From Vibrio bathopelagicus (GTDB lineage Bacteria; Pseudomonadota; Gammaproteobacteria; Enterobacterales; Vibrionaceae), in contig NZ_CP062500.1 in the NCBI RefSeq assembly GCF_014879975.1, positions 3,534,001 to 3,598,000 on the forward strand: a stretch of DNA of 64,000 bases, in the 5' to 3' direction. Within the stretch, counting starts at the first letter, position 1, and the number at the start of each line of letters is the position of its first letter. The position numbers and the translations under genes were made by a program. The notes under the pieces are model-generated. The model was not told where the DNA came from, made no database searches, and worked only from the letters and a program-made list of their open reading frames with translations. Shown one piece after another: positions 10,872 through 19,971 of this stretch.

Positions 10872-11356
10872 AGGCACCTCTTACTTTGATGGCATTCAAC
10901 CTAGCCGCTAAGAAAAGTGGCTCAACCATCAGCCACAGTAGGATCAATTGAGTAATAAATAGAGTCAGCATGGCTATGATGGCTCCACGTTATTACGTGT
11001 ACAAACATTGTTACGCGCTCCAAAGTAGCCTTGCTTTTTTAGCTTTATAAAGCAAAACACCGTCAGTTTTATGGTAATCAGTATCATCGGTAATCGTACC
11101 AAGTTGTGAATGGCCGACCATTCTACGAGTTAGCAAAATGGCTTCATCACCAAAGCGTCACCGATAGATAAAATGGATATAACAGAAATATAAAGGAATA
11201 CATATAAATAACTTAACCTTAAATATGAGTCGGTAATTGATGATTACATTGATTGAACAAGGCTGAACTAGAAAGGAAAATAAAACCGTAATGGTTTGAT
11301 GATGCATTGAAAGTGATCGGCCACAATAATGCAGCCTCAACTATTTAGAGGTTACT
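10872..11356. other. 485-nt intergenic region between divergent terC-like and mscS-like genes
   Basis: No gene is convincing here. A small CACGT-TATT-ACGTG inverted repeat occurs at 10987-11000. A 36-codon minus-strand frame (11011-11121) has no good ribosome site and is not called. The region should contain the two divergent promoters, but no clear -35/-10 pair stands out. Confidence 0.5.
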
Positions 11357-11962
11357 ATGCTTAGCTACATCGACACCATTTTTGCGACATTAAAACAGTA
11401 CGACTTGTTACTCGCTTTACTATTTATTCTTATCTATTGGGTTCTCAAACACTCTACAGAAAAAGCCATTCGGGCACTCGCGGAAACAAAAACCGTCGAC
11501 GCCACACGCACCGCTTTTATCAACCGCTGCTTTAGTATCATTTACTTCGGTTTCTTATTCGCAACCTATTTGATTGTCAGTGGCATCGGTTACGGTAACT
11601 TTTCGATTTTTATCTCTTCGGTGTTCACCGTCATAGGCGTAGGTTTTATTGCTCAGTGGTCAATTTTAAGCAACATCACCGCCAGTTTTCTTATCTTCTT
11701 TGTGTTTCCCTACCGTATTGGTGACTCAATCATCGTAGCGGATGGAGACGGCATTGAAGGCAAGATATTAGACATAAAGATGTTTCATACCCTGATTCGA
11801 CACCCAGAAGGAAACATCATTACTTACCCAAACTCTCTACTACTGCAGAAAAGCGTGACTAAGGTGACTAGTAAGAATTTGAAATATGCGACATCGACGC
11901 ACAAGAGAGCGATAAAAGACAAAGGGATGGATATAGAGAGTGTGATTGAAGATAAAGTGTGA
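11357..11962 (+). CDS. Short MscS-family mechanosensitive channel protein
   Basis: Membrane protein of 201 residues. There are hydrophobic segments at about 17-35, 55-75 and 80-110, the last corresponding to the pore helix, followed by a small beta domain with FPYRIGDSIIVADGDGIEGKILDIKMFHT and the PNSLLLQKSV stretch. This is the MscS core. It ends soon after the beta domain, so the C-terminal cage domain of E. coli MscS (286 residues) is mostly missing. GAGG precedes the ATG. Gating and osmotic role are inferred from the family only. Confidence 0.82.
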   Translation: MLSYIDTIFATLKQYDLLLALLFILIYWVLKHSTEKAIRALAETKTVDATRTAFINRCFSIIYFGFLFATYLIVSGIGYGNFSIFISSVFTVIGVGFIAQWSILSNITASFLIFFVFPYRIGDSIIVADGDGIEGKILDIKMFHTLIRHPEGNIITYPNSLLLQKSVTKVTSKNLKYATSTHKRAIKDKGMDIESVIEDKV

Positions 11963-12001
11963 AGTGCAAGCGAGAAGGCAGGAGATGAAAGGCAGTTGAA
12001 A

Positions 12002-12036
12002 CGCGGTTATCCCTAACAGAAAAGAGAATAACCGCG
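12002..12036. terminator. Inverted repeat between convergent mscS-like and yhhQ genes
   Basis: Arms CGCGGTTAT and ATAACCGCG pair perfectly with a 17-nt loop. Neither exit has a strong T tract, so it is a doubtful intrinsic terminator, but its place between two convergent stop codons fits that role. Confidence 0.4.
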
Positions 12037-12050
12037 CATTTCTATAAGAA

Positions 12051-12722
12051 CTAAGCGTTAACGCCCGTTGCTTTGAAGTCAGGGTTCACAGCGGTTAGCT
12101 TCTTAACCACGTAATTTAGAAGCACACCGTACATCGGAACAAATAGACCTAAGCTGATGATAAGTTTGAATCCGTAATCAACTAACGCAATTTCAGTCCA
12201 GTGTTCAGCCATGAATGGATCTGGGCTTTGGTAGAAAGCAATCGCAAAGAAAGCGATGGTATCAATGGCATTACCGAATAGCGTTGAACATGTTGGGGCT
12301 ACCCACCACTGTTTCAGCTGACGCAGACGGTTGAAAACATGCACATCTAAGATCTGACCAAGCAGATAAGCCATGAAGCTTGCGGCAGCGATACGTGCAA
12401 CAAACAAGTTGAACTCACCTAACTGGCTAAAGCCTTGGAATGAACCTTCAAAGAACACCACAGACAATAAATAAGAAACGGCCAATGCAGGCAACATCAC
12501 TAAGAAAATGATTTTACGGGCAAGCTGCGCGCCAAAAATACGAACTGTCAGGTCGGTCGCTAGGAAGATAAACGGGAAAGTGAAAGCACCCCAAGTGGTG
12601 TGCATACCGAAGACGGTAAAAGGGAGCTGAACCAGATAGTTGCTTGACGCAATAATGACCAAATGGAACAAAACTAATAGTGCTAAGGCTTTGCGCTGTT
12701 GCGCAGGGGTAAAGTTACTCAT
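12051..12722 (-). CDS. yhhQ: Queuosine precursor transporter YhhQ
   Basis: Inner-membrane carrier of the COG1738 (YhhQ) family, which takes up 7-deazaguanine precursors of queuosine. The 223-residue product has about six membrane segments, with typical stretches SSNYLVQLP, TWGAFTFPFIFLATDL and GNAIDTIAFFAIAFY. The ATG at 12722 (MSNFTPAQQ) is chosen: AAAGG lies 8 nt upstream, and a longer frame to 12773 would translate the riboswitch. Control appears to be at two levels, a preQ1-I riboswitch over the ribosome site and a PurR-like box upstream of the promoter. Confidence 0.93.
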   Translation of the reverse strand: MSNFTPAQQRKALALLVLFHLVIIASSNYLVQLPFTVFGMHTTWGAFTFPFIFLATDLTVRIFGAQLARKIIFLVMLPALAVSYLLSVVFFEGSFQGFSQLGEFNLFVARIAAASFMAYLLGQILDVHVFNRLRQLKQWWVAPTCSTLFGNAIDTIAFFAIAFYQSPDPFMAEHWTEIALVDYGFKLIISLGLFVPMYGVLLNYVVKKLTAVNPDFKATGVNA

Positions 12723-12726
12723 GCTG

Positions 12727-12765
12727 TACCTTTTTAGTTTGGTTTGGGGGTGAGGGAACCCAAAT
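12727..12765 (-). promoter_or_regulatory. PreQ1-I riboswitch in the yhhQ leader
   Basis: Read on the minus strand, a six-pair stem TTTGGG (12764-12759) / CCCAAA (12748-12743) encloses a C-rich loop, followed by the A-rich tail CCAAACTAAAAAGG. This is the class I preQ1 layout: one short hairpin plus a tail that folds back into it as a pseudoknot. The tail includes the yhhQ Shine-Dalgarno, so ligand binding should hide the ribosome site and lower translation. The gene downstream is a known family target of this class. Identified by eye, without a covariance search. Confidence 0.8.
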
Positions 12766-12855
12766 CGAGTCATTTCTTCGAATAAACTAAGAAAGCTCTT
12801 ACCAATAATGTGAATTAAAAATGTATCTACAAATTGCTCTATTGAGCGGCGGGCG

Positions 12856-12883
12856 ATTATACATTAATCAATATTAGCTGCAA
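12856..12883 (-). promoter_or_regulatory. Probable yhhQ promoter
   Basis: Minus-strand TTGCAG (12883-12878) and a perfect TATAAT (12861-12856) are 16 bp apart. Transcription would start near 12848, giving a leader of about 125 nt that contains the riboswitch. Confidence 0.7.
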
Positions 12884-12895
12884 CGATGAGAACAG

Positions 12896-12911
12896 ACGCA
12901 AACGTTTATTC
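12896..12911. promoter_or_regulatory. Probable PurR operator upstream of yhhQ
   Basis: ACGCAAACGTTTATTC matches the PurR palindrome ACGCAAACGTTTGCGT at 12 of 16 positions, with the core CGCAAACGTTT intact. It stands about 12 bp upstream of the yhhQ -35. yhhQ has been placed in the PurR regulon of gamma-proteobacteria (recalled, not checked). The sequence also lies between yhhQ and a codirectional upstream gene, so yhhQ is the natural target. Confidence 0.55.
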
Positions 12912-12965
12912 TCACTTTTTTGGTGAATGACGTCAGAAGCTATGTTTTAGACACCATGCTAAAAG

Positions 12966-13277
12966 TTAGAAGCCGCGCTTGAAAAGCGTCGCTAGATAAT
13001 CAAACTCTTCTCGGCTTTCTTCTGCGTTTAACGACTCAAACCAGATTGATTCGCTGTAATGTTCAGACTTTAAAAACATCCGACAATCTTCAAAATCAAT
13101 CAACCACGAATGCATATCGGCGTCCCACTGCTTTTCAACAATAGAAGCTGATAGTAACGCCACCAGCTTTTCACCTAACACTTCGTAAGAATCAAAATCA
13201 AAACTTGGAGACGTAATCAATAAACGCCCTTCTTCAGCCAAATACTCTCTTAAGCCAAACTCTGTTGGTGTTGTCAT
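12966..13277 (-). CDS. Small conserved protein, DUF3630-like
   Basis: A 103-residue acidic soluble protein rich in Glu, Ser and aromatic residues (WFESLNAEESREEFDYLATLFKRGF at the C-terminus). It recalls the DUF3630 family found next to recQ in vibrios, but the assignment is from memory. The ATG has AGGGAC directly upstream. It lies 75 nt downstream of recQ on the same strand and may be cotranscribed with it. No function can be given. Confidence 0.7.
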   Translation of the reverse strand: MTTPTEFGLREYLAEEGRLLITSPSFDFDSYEVLGEKLVALLSASIVEKQWDADMHSWLIDFEDCRMFLKSEHYSESIWFESLNAEESREEFDYLATLFKRGF

Positions 13278-13352
13278 GTCCCTATCAACCTTATTCTTTT
13301 TTATGAGCTATAACTAAACGCTTCTGAAAACGAGCTACTAGCAATCAGCCAA

Positions 13353-15191
13353 TTAGCCGTGTGTGGTGATGTGTTCTTGAATCAAATCCAAGAATGGGTC
13401 TGCGTACTTATCGAGTTTACGCTGACCAACACCATTGACTGCCAGCATCTCGCCATAAGATGTGGGTAGGATTTCGGCCATATCAATCAGAGTCGCATCA
13501 CTGAATACCACATAAGGTGGCAAACCATCTTCATCAGCGATCGACTTACGCAGCTTACGTAGTTTAGCAAACAGCTTCTTATCGTAGTTCTTGCTACTTA
13601 GCTTATCGGACTTAGCATTACGAACTGCGGTATCTAAACGAGGCACAGCCAGCTCCAAAGATATCTCACCGCGCAGTAACGGACGTGCTTCTTCGGTTAG
13701 CTGTAATGTTGAATTACGAGTGATGTTTTGGAACAACAAGCCTTTATGAATCAACTGACGGAAGATACTGATCCAATAATCATGACTATGATCACGTCCA
13801 ATACCGTAAGTAGAAAGCTTGTCGTGACCATTATCGCGCACACGGATGTTCTGCATACCACGCATCACTTCAACCACATAGCCCATACCAAACGACTGAT
13901 TCACACGGTACACACAAGACAATGCCTTCTGCGCCTCTTGGGTCGCATCAAAATGCTTAGGTGGATCTAGGCAGATATCGCAGTTACCACATTGCTTCTC
14001 GCGATACTCACCAAAGTAGTTGAGCAGTACCTGACGACGACAGGTTTGCGCTTCGGCAAAGGCACTCATCGCGTTCAGTTTATGCATCTCAACTTGTTTT
14101 TGCGGGCCTTCTTCTTTCTCATCCAGCATACGACGTAGCCAACCCATATCAGCGGGGTCAAACAGCATCATCGCTTCAGCAGGCAAGCCATCACGACCCG
14201 CACGGCCAGTCTCTTGATAATAAGATTCGATATTTCGTGGAATATCAAAGTGCACCACAAAGCGTACATTGGGTTTATTGATGCCCATACCAAACGCCAC
14301 TGTCGCCACCACGATCTGAATATCATCACGCTGGAAAGCTTCTTGAACATAAGCCCGTTCGTCGGTGTCCATTCCTGCATGATAACCCGCAGCACGAATA
14401 CCGTTATTGCACAGCTTCTCGGTCACCATTTCCACTTTCTTACGGCTACCACAATAGATGATGCCGCAATTGCCTTTCTGTGTTTCTAAGTAGCGAACCA
14501 CCTGAGACACGGGCTTGTGCTTCTCAACTAAGTTGTAGCGAATATTAGGGCGATCAAAGCTGCCTAAGTAAGTATGCGGATCGACAAACTGCAAACGAGA
14601 GATAATATCTTTACGAGTCGCATCGTCGGCAGTCGCCGTCAGCGCCATATAAGGCACATTCGGGAAATATTGTTTAAGCTGGCCTAACGAGGCATATTCC
14701 GGACGGAAATCGTGTCCCCACTGAGAGATACAGTGCGCCTCATCCACCGCAATCATAGAAAGCGGCAAGCCTTGTAAGCGCTCGATGAAGTCACGCATCA
14801 ACACACGCTCTGGTGAAGCATAAACCATCTTCAATTGGCCTGAGTTCATACGGTTGAACACGCTCAACAGTTGATCGCGAGGCATCGATGAATTTATACA
14901 CTCAGCCGCCACACCATTGGCTTTCAGTTGGTCAACTTGGTCTTTCATCAGTGAAATAAGTGGTGAGATAACCAAAGTCAGCCCATCACGCACTAAAGCC
15001 GGGATCTGGTAACACAGAGATTTACCACCACCGGTTGGCATAATCACCAAGCTATCTTTGCCTTCAACGGCTAGATCTATGACTTCTTGCTGACCATCAC
15101 GAAAGCTTTGATAACCAAAGACATCTTGTAAGATATCTTGCGCATCATTCGCGGGAGTTGGTGTTTGCTCAGCAATCAGAGTGGCGGTCAT
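13353..15191 (-). CDS. recQ: ATP-dependent DNA helicase RecQ
   Basis: A 3'-5' DNA helicase of the RecF recombination pathway. Visible order: Walker [13 protein letters not shown] at about 51-62, DEAH box in [17 protein letters not shown], motif [12 protein letters not shown], a zinc site with [12 protein letters not shown]...CGNCDIC, the winged-helix RQC domain, and a C-terminal HRDC domain ending near residue 600 ([22 protein letters not shown]). Length 612 is typical. AGGAACCAC precedes the ATG. It is divergent from rarD. Confidence 0.97.
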   Translation of the reverse strand: MTATLIAEQTPTPANDAQDILQDVFGYQSFRDGQQEVIDLAVEGKDSLVIMPTGGGKSLCYQIPALVRDGLTLVISPLISLMKDQVDQLKANGVAAECINSSMPRDQLLSVFNRMNSGQLKMVYASPERVLMRDFIERLQGLPLSMIAVDEAHCISQWGHDFRPEYASLGQLKQYFPNVPYMALTATADDATRKDIISRLQFVDPHTYLGSFDRPNIRYNLVEKHKPVSQVVRYLETQKGNCGIIYCGSRKKVEMVTEKLCNNGIRAAGYHAGMDTDERAYVQEAFQRDDIQIVVATVAFGMGINKPNVRFVVHFDIPRNIESYYQETGRAGRDGLPAEAMMLFDPADMGWLRRMLDEKEEGPQKQVEMHKLNAMSAFAEAQTCRRQVLLNYFGEYREKQCGNCDICLDPPKHFDATQEAQKALSCVYRVNQSFGMGYVVEVMRGMQNIRVRDNGHDKLSTYGIGRDHSHDYWISIFRQLIHKGLLFQNITRNSTLQLTEEARPLLRGEISLELAVPRLDTAVRNAKSDKLSSKNYDKKLFAKLRKLRKSIADEDGLPPYVVFSDATLIDMAEILPTSYGEMLAVNGVGQRKLDKYADPFLDLIQEHITTHG

Positions 15192-15370
15192 TGTGGTTCC
15201 TAATCAAGGTATAAAGTCAGCGTGCAGCATTGGCAAGCAAGGCGCACATTGTAGAGGGGAACGCTGGCGAATTAAACCGCAAATTGTTAGGTGAAAAGGG
15301 TTAACGCTCCTATACTGACCAACTCTCTTATAAATCTTATTAATAAGCACTCTGTGCTAGAGAAAGTTAC

Positions 15371-16279
15371 ATGACACAAGACGAACAACAACGTACGCGA
15401 CAGGGAATTTTGCTTGCCGTTGCCGCTTACACCATGTGGGGAATCGCTCCCATATATTTCAAATCTTTAAGTGAAGTATCCCCATTTGAGATTCTTAGCC
15501 ACCGTGTAGTATGGTCTTTTTTCCTACTCGCTTTTCTACTGCACATGAGTCGTGGCTGGCGTAAGGTTCGAGACACCCTCACCTCCAAGCCAAAAATGCT
15601 TTATTTAGTCGCCACTTCGATTTTAGTGGGCGCCAACTGGCTTATTTTCATTTGGGCGGTGAATTCCAATCACATGCTCGATGCCAGCTTAGGCTATTAC
15701 ATCAACCCGCTGATTAACGTCTTGCTCGGGATGTTCTTCCTTGGCGAACGCTTACGCAAGCTTCAATGGTTTGCCGTTAGTCTTGCTGCGATTGGCGTGA
15801 TAATTCAATTGATCGCGTTTGGCTCTGTGCCGATCGTTGCCATTGCCCTAGCCTTCAGCTTTGGTTTCTATGGCTTGTTACGTAAAAAGGTTAGCTTGGA
15901 AGCTCAAACCGGCTTATTCATTGAGACGTTGGTGATGCTGCCTATCGCCGCAACCTACTTGTTGTTTATCGCAGACAGCGCAACCTCAGATTTCTCGATG
16001 AACCCGATGCAGCTCAATCTATTACTGGTTGCAGCAGGTGTGATCACCACGGTTCCATTGCTTTGTTTTACTGGCGCAGCAACCCGCTTGAAGCTATCTA
16101 CACTCGGCTTTTTCCAGTACATCGGCCCAAGCTTGATGTTCTTGCTCGCGGTTCTTATCTACGGCGAAGCGTTTACCAGCGACAAAGCGATTACCTTTGC
16201 CTTTATTTGGGGCGCATTGGTGATATTTAGCTTTGACGGTCTGCGTAACAACAAAAAGAACAAACGAGCGAAACAGTAG
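15371..16279 (+). CDS. rarD: EamA-family transporter RarD
   Basis: Inner-membrane protein of 302 residues with about ten hydrophobic helices, the usual EamA/DMT design. The N-terminal GILLAVAAYTMWGIAPIYFK and SPFEILSHRVVWSFFLLA are characteristic of RarD, a member linked to chloramphenicol sensitivity whose natural substrate is not settled. The C-terminus is basic (NNKKNKRAKQ). It is divergent from recQ and ends at a strong terminator that separates it from the AraC gene. Confidence 0.88.
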   Translation: MTQDEQQRTRQGILLAVAAYTMWGIAPIYFKSLSEVSPFEILSHRVVWSFFLLAFLLHMSRGWRKVRDTLTSKPKMLYLVATSILVGANWLIFIWAVNSNHMLDASLGYYINPLINVLLGMFFLGERLRKLQWFAVSLAAIGVIIQLIAFGSVPIVAIALAFSFGFYGLLRKKVSLEAQTGLFIETLVMLPIAATYLLFIADSATSDFSMNPMQLNLLLVAAGVITTVPLLCFTGAATRLKLSTLGFFQYIGPSLMFLLAVLIYGEAFTSDKAITFAFIWGALVIFSFDGLRNNKKNKRAKQ

Positions 16280-16320
16280 CACTGATCGTTTTTTACAAGA
16301 CAATTTCTAGATACGAATAT

Positions 16321-16360
16321 AAGCTTGGTTGAATTGATGATAATTTAACCAAGCTTTTTT
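16321..16360 (+). terminator. Intrinsic terminator of rarD, directly upstream of the AraC-family gene
   Basis: Arms AAGCTTGGTT and AACCAAGCTT followed by TTTT, 42 nt after the rarD stop codon. The hairpin ends only 5 nt before the proposed start codon of the next gene. Confidence 0.88.
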
Positions 16361-16365
16361 ATGCC

Positions 16366-17160
16366 ATGGATAAAGTCCACTACTACTCAACACCCAGCCA
16401 AGATATCAGCCTGATCCAAGCTCAATACCAAGAGTTTGCCTTTCAGCGCCACTATCATTTGGACTTCCACATCGGTTTAATCACTCAAGGTCAGCAAAAG
16501 TTTGTCTATAAAGGGACGAGCTACCACGCTGGCGCAGGACAAGTGGTGATGATGCCACCTGATGAATTGCATGATGGTCACTCAAAGCTAGAATCTGGTT
16601 ATCAAGTCAGTGTCTTTGCTGTCTCCCCACAATGGCTGGGCGATCTTGCCGATCACGGCAAAAATGGTCACGCTTTAAGCTTTTCTGAGTTGATCCTCTC
16701 CGATCAGGCAACTTTTTTACAATTGCGTAACCTGCACGGGCTACTTATCAATCCAGACATCAGTCAACTCGCTCAGGATTGCCTGCCATTCGAAGGTTTT
16801 TCGACGATTGTTGATCGTTACGCGCAATTTGGATCGAAAACAGATGTGCAGCTTGGTACCCAGTCTATGTACACGCTCAAAGACTATTTGATGGCAAACC
16901 TTGATCAACCCGTACGACTCGAACAATTATCTGAGCTCTGCGATCTCACCACCACTCAATTTCAACGCCACTTTAAGAACAAGATGGGCATTACGCCTTA
17001 TGCTTGGTTGAGTCGTTTACGAATGGAGCAAGGTATGCGACTGATTAAGTCAGGCGTTGGCGGAACAGAGGTAGCTCATCAAGTTGGGTTTTACGATCAA
17101 GCCCATTTCTCGAAGGCATTTAAGACCGCATTTGGCGTTTCTCCCTCGAAAATTAACTAG
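16366..17160 (+). CDS. AraC-family transcriptional regulator
   Basis: A 264-residue regulator. Residues about 15-90 form a cupin sensor domain (HLDFHIGLITQGQQKFVYKG, VVMMPPDELHDGH). The C-terminal 100 residues carry two helix-turn-helix units, including LEQLSELCDLTTTQFQRHFK and the signature VAHQVGFYDQAHFSKAFKTAFGVSP. The LysE-type exporter 92 nt downstream on the same strand is the likely target, a frequent pairing. There is no Shine-Dalgarno and a terminator hairpin abuts the ATG, so the true start or the leader is uncertain. Confidence 0.88.
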   Translation: MDKVHYYSTPSQDISLIQAQYQEFAFQRHYHLDFHIGLITQGQQKFVYKGTSYHAGAGQVVMMPPDELHDGHSKLESGYQVSVFAVSPQWLGDLADHGKNGHALSFSELILSDQATFLQLRNLHGLLINPDISQLAQDCLPFEGFSTIVDRYAQFGSKTDVQLGTQSMYTLKDYLMANLDQPVRLEQLSELCDLTTTQFQRHFKNKMGITPYAWLSRLRMEQGMRLIKSGVGGTEVAHQVGFYDQAHFSKAFKTAFGVSPSKIN

Positions 17161-17252
17161 ATGTTGATAATTTACAATTGGCTGATTTGAAATCGCGGTA
17201 AGCTGCGCTCAACAACACAATCAAACAGAACAACCGAGTTACTGGAAAAGAT

Positions 17253-17915
17253 ATGAATGAAGTCACCATCTTAGTCACCCTTGCCTCTATCCACTTTATC
17301 GCCTTGATGAGCCCAGGCCCTGACTTTGCGCTCGTCGTACAAAATGCAACACGTCACGGACGCCAGACCGGCTTGTACATTGCTCTCGGTTTATCTTGCG
17401 GGATCTTGTTGCACTCACTGCTCAGCTTGACGGGCATCAGTTACCTCGTCCACCAGCAACCGACTCTATTTGCGATCATGCAGTTGGCAGGCGGCAGCTA
17501 CTTGTTGTACCTCGGTTTTGGTGCATTAAAAGCCACGTGGCAGATCATCCAACATCATGACGATGACTCAGAGGTCGTTAACTCAAAGGATCTGATTCTC
17601 ACCAACAAACGTGATGCATTTTCTAAAGGGTTTATGACCAATATTCTCAACCCTAAGGCTTTGGTGTTCTTTGTTAGTTTAATGTCGAGCTTAGTCCCTG
17701 CTGATATGTCGCTGTCAGGTAAAGGCTTTGCGCTGATCATTCTATTTGGCCTGTCACTGTTCTGGTTCTCACTGTTGGCGTGGATGCTCTCAACCAAAGC
17801 ACTGCAGAAAAAACTGCATGAAGCGACCGTGTACATCGATGCTTTGTGTGGCGCGGTATTCACCATTATCGGCTTAAGTATTCTTTGGCAGTCGCTGTCT
17901 GGTTTAATCGCTTAA
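17253..17915 (+). CDS. LysE/RhtB-family amino-acid exporter
   Basis: Inner-membrane protein of 220 residues with about six hydrophobic helices. The family signature MSPGPDFALVVQNATRHGRQTG (about 19-40; SPGPD core) and the mid-protein FSKGFMTNILNPKALVFF are intact. Family members export amino acids or their analogues; the substrate here is unknown. A weak GGAAAAG precedes the ATG. The AraC-type gene upstream probably controls it. Confidence 0.87.
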   Translation: MNEVTILVTLASIHFIALMSPGPDFALVVQNATRHGRQTGLYIALGLSCGILLHSLLSLTGISYLVHQQPTLFAIMQLAGGSYLLYLGFGALKATWQIIQHHDDDSEVVNSKDLILTNKRDAFSKGFMTNILNPKALVFFVSLMSSLVPADMSLSGKGFALIILFGLSLFWFSLLAWMLSTKALQKKLHEATVYIDALCGAVFTIIGLSILWQSLSGLIA

Positions 17916-18006
17916 ATTCGAATCAAGATTACAATTCGTTAACAACGCACTGGCTATCTTATCTTTCCACTGCCAATCTAGCTCTGCATATTAAAAGGAG
18001 AAGATC

Positions 18007-19764
18007 ATGCAGTGGAAAACAAAACTAACAACCCTCGCCACTTCTACCCTACTTTTTGCCTCTCACGTCAGTTGGGCAAATCAAGCTGCCGATTCCGTCG
18101 CACCCGAACAAAGTAGTGGTTTAGAAACCAAACAACTCGCTAAAGCCAATGACTGGATGGTCACCGCAGCCAACCCGTTAGCAACACAGGCTGGTGCTGA
18201 TGTGCTTGCTCGTGGTGGTAACGCAATTGATGCCATGGTTGCCGTGCAGCTTATGCTTGGCTTAGTTGAGCCTCAGTCATCAGGTATTGGTGGTGGTGCG
18301 TTCCTTGTTTATTTTGATGGCAAGGACAAGCAACTCAAAACCTACGATGGTCGTGAAACTGCACCACTTGATGCCACACCACGTCTATTCCAGGACGAAA
18401 ACGGCCAACCGCTTAAGTTTTATGATGCCGTTGTTGGCGGTCGCTCAGTTGCGACACCAGGTACGGTGCAATTACTGTGGGATACTCACCAGAAATACGG
18501 CAAGTTAGAGTGGGCATCACTGATCAAGCCAATTGCTCAACTAGCCGAAGAAGGTTTTACCATCAGCCCACGTTTAGCCACCTTGATCGAAAATGACCAA
18601 GAACGTCTAAGCCGCTTTGCCTCTACCAAAGCCTACTTCTTCAATGCCGATGGCAGCCCGAAAACCGCTGGTACGCTACTTAAGAACCCAGAATACGCGG
18701 CAACGTTAAACGCTATCTCAAAGGACGGCGCTAAAGCTTTCTATCAAGGCGATATTTCTGCTGACATTATCAACACAGTGCAAACTGCCAAAGGTAACCC
18801 TGGCGTATTGACGCAGAAAGACTTCGACGCTTATTCAATTAAGCAACGTGAGCCAGTTTGTTCTGCTTATGAGAGCTATCAAGTATGTGGAATGGGGCCA
18901 CCAAGTTCAGGTGCATTGACGGTTGGACAAATTCTCGCGATGACCGAGCAGTTTGATCTTAAATCATGGGGGCCAAACGACGCAAAATCTTGGCAAGTGT
19001 TAGCAGACGCTTCTCGCCTAGCCTTTGCTGACCGTGGCATGTACATGGCAGACCAAGATTACGTGCCAATGCCAACCCAAGGGTTAGTCAATACTGACTA
19101 CTTGCAGGAACGTGCTCAGTTAATTACCGCAGGTAAGGCATTAGAAAGCGCACCATCGGGCACCCCACCGTGGGATCACGCTATGCTGCGCAGCCAAGAT
19201 GTTTCAATTGAACTGCCGTCCACCAGCCACTTCAATATTGTCGATAGCGACGGCAATGTCGTCTCTATGACCACCACCATTGAGAACGCATTCGGCTCAC
19301 GCTTAATGGTGAGAGGATTCCTACTCAACAACGAGCTAACCGACTTCTCATTCAAGACCCACAACAATGGCAAACCTATCGCCAACCGACTTGAACCGGG
19401 CAAGCGTCCACGTTCTTCGATGGCACCGACCATCATCATGCAAGACGATAAGCCTTACATGGCGATTGGTTCTCCGGGCGGCAGCCGTATCATAGGTTAT
19501 GTAGCACAAGCAATCATTGCGCATACCCAATGGGACATGGATATCCAGCAAGCGATCAACCAACCGCACTTCCTAAACCGCTTCGGTACTTTAGATTTGG
19601 AAAAGGGAACATCGGCGGAAAACTTTAAACCTGAGCTCGAAAAGATGGGATTTGAAGTCAACATTCGCGATCTTAACTCGGGTTTACACACCATTCGTAT
19701 CACAAAAGACGGCCTAGAAGGCGCTGCAGACCCTCGTCGTGAAGGTGCCGCTATCGGGCAATAA
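18007..19764 (+). CDS. ggt: Periplasmic gamma-glutamyltransferase
   Basis: Cleaves and transfers the gamma-glutamyl group of glutathione and related peptides in the periplasm. A Sec signal ends near residue 24 (SHVSWA-NQA). The precursor is 585 residues and would self-cleave before T406, in the motif STSHFN that matches the catalytic Thr of the E. coli small subunit. The later PRSSMAPTI and SPGGSRIIGYV stretches of the active site are present. AAAGGAGAAGATC gives a strong ribosome site. Two hairpins follow the gene. Confidence 0.95.
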   Translation: MQWKTKLTTLATSTLLFASHVSWANQAADSVAPEQSSGLETKQLAKANDWMVTAANPLATQAGADVLARGGNAIDAMVAVQLMLGLVEPQSSGIGGGAFLVYFDGKDKQLKTYDGRETAPLDATPRLFQDENGQPLKFYDAVVGGRSVATPGTVQLLWDTHQKYGKLEWASLIKPIAQLAEEGFTISPRLATLIENDQERLSRFASTKAYFFNADGSPKTAGTLLKNPEYAATLNAISKDGAKAFYQGDISADIINTVQTAKGNPGVLTQKDFDAYSIKQREPVCSAYESYQVCGMGPPSSGALTVGQILAMTEQFDLKSWGPNDAKSWQVLADASRLAFADRGMYMADQDYVPMPTQGLVNTDYLQERAQLITAGKALESAPSGTPPWDHAMLRSQDVSIELPSTSHFNIVDSDGNVVSMTTTIENAFGSRLMVRGFLLNNELTDFSFKTHNNGKPIANRLEPGKRPRSSMAPTIIMQDDKPYMAIGSPGGSRIIGYVAQAIIAHTQWDMDIQQAINQPHFLNRFGTLDLEKGTSAENFKPELEKMGFEVNIRDLNSGLHTIRITKDGLEGAADPRREGAAIGQ

Positions 19765-19783
19765 GGGAAAATAGTCCCTTTTT
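19763..19783 (+). terminator. Intrinsic terminator of ggt
   Basis: A short stem AAGGGA / TCCCTT with a 6-nt loop runs into TTTTT. It begins within the ggt stop codon. Confidence 0.7.
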
Positions 19784-19826
19784 ACTCACTGTCTTGTGCG
19801 AGATCTCTCACAAGACAGTGAGTAAA
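19781..19826. repeat. Perfect 18-bp inverted repeat after ggt
   Basis: Arms at 19781-19798 (TTTACTCACTGTCTTGTG) and 19809-19826 are exact complements with a 10-nt loop. There is no T tract on the plus side (TATCGATA follows). It could be a second ggt terminator, an mRNA 3' stabiliser, or an insulator ahead of the CsrB promoter about 110 bp further on. Confidence 0.85.
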
Positions 19827-19936
19827 TATCGATATTTAACTGCGAAATTAGGCACCAAGATATCGTAAGTAATTGAAAATAAACAACACGTACATTTACC
19901 ATTCAAATAATTATATAGAAACTCGCTTATGCACCA

Positions 19937-19964
19937 TTGCTGATAAGTAAGGAATCGGTAATAT
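19937..19964 (+). promoter_or_regulatory. Probable promoter of the CsrB-like RNA
   Basis: TTGCTG (19937-19942) and TAATAT (19959-19964) are 16 bp apart, and the RNA would begin at GTCGG at 19972. A partial GacA/VarA-type half-site, CGTAAGTAATTG, lies at 19864-19875, about 100 bp upstream of the start, but its second half is not conserved. Confidence 0.6.
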
Positions 19965-19971
19965 AAATGGT

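Noticed and set aside
11011..11121. 36-codon minus-strand ORF (MVGHSQLGTITDDTDY...)
   Set aside because: Composition is protein-like, but there is no ribosome site, promoter or terminator and too few codons to judge.
10872..11356. Manganese (yybP-ykoY) riboswitch upstream of the TerC gene
   Set aside because: Sought because some TerC genes have one; the conserved GGGGAGTA-type blocks were not found.
12723..12773. Longer YhhQ start
   Set aside because: It would translate the riboswitch and lacks a ribosome site.
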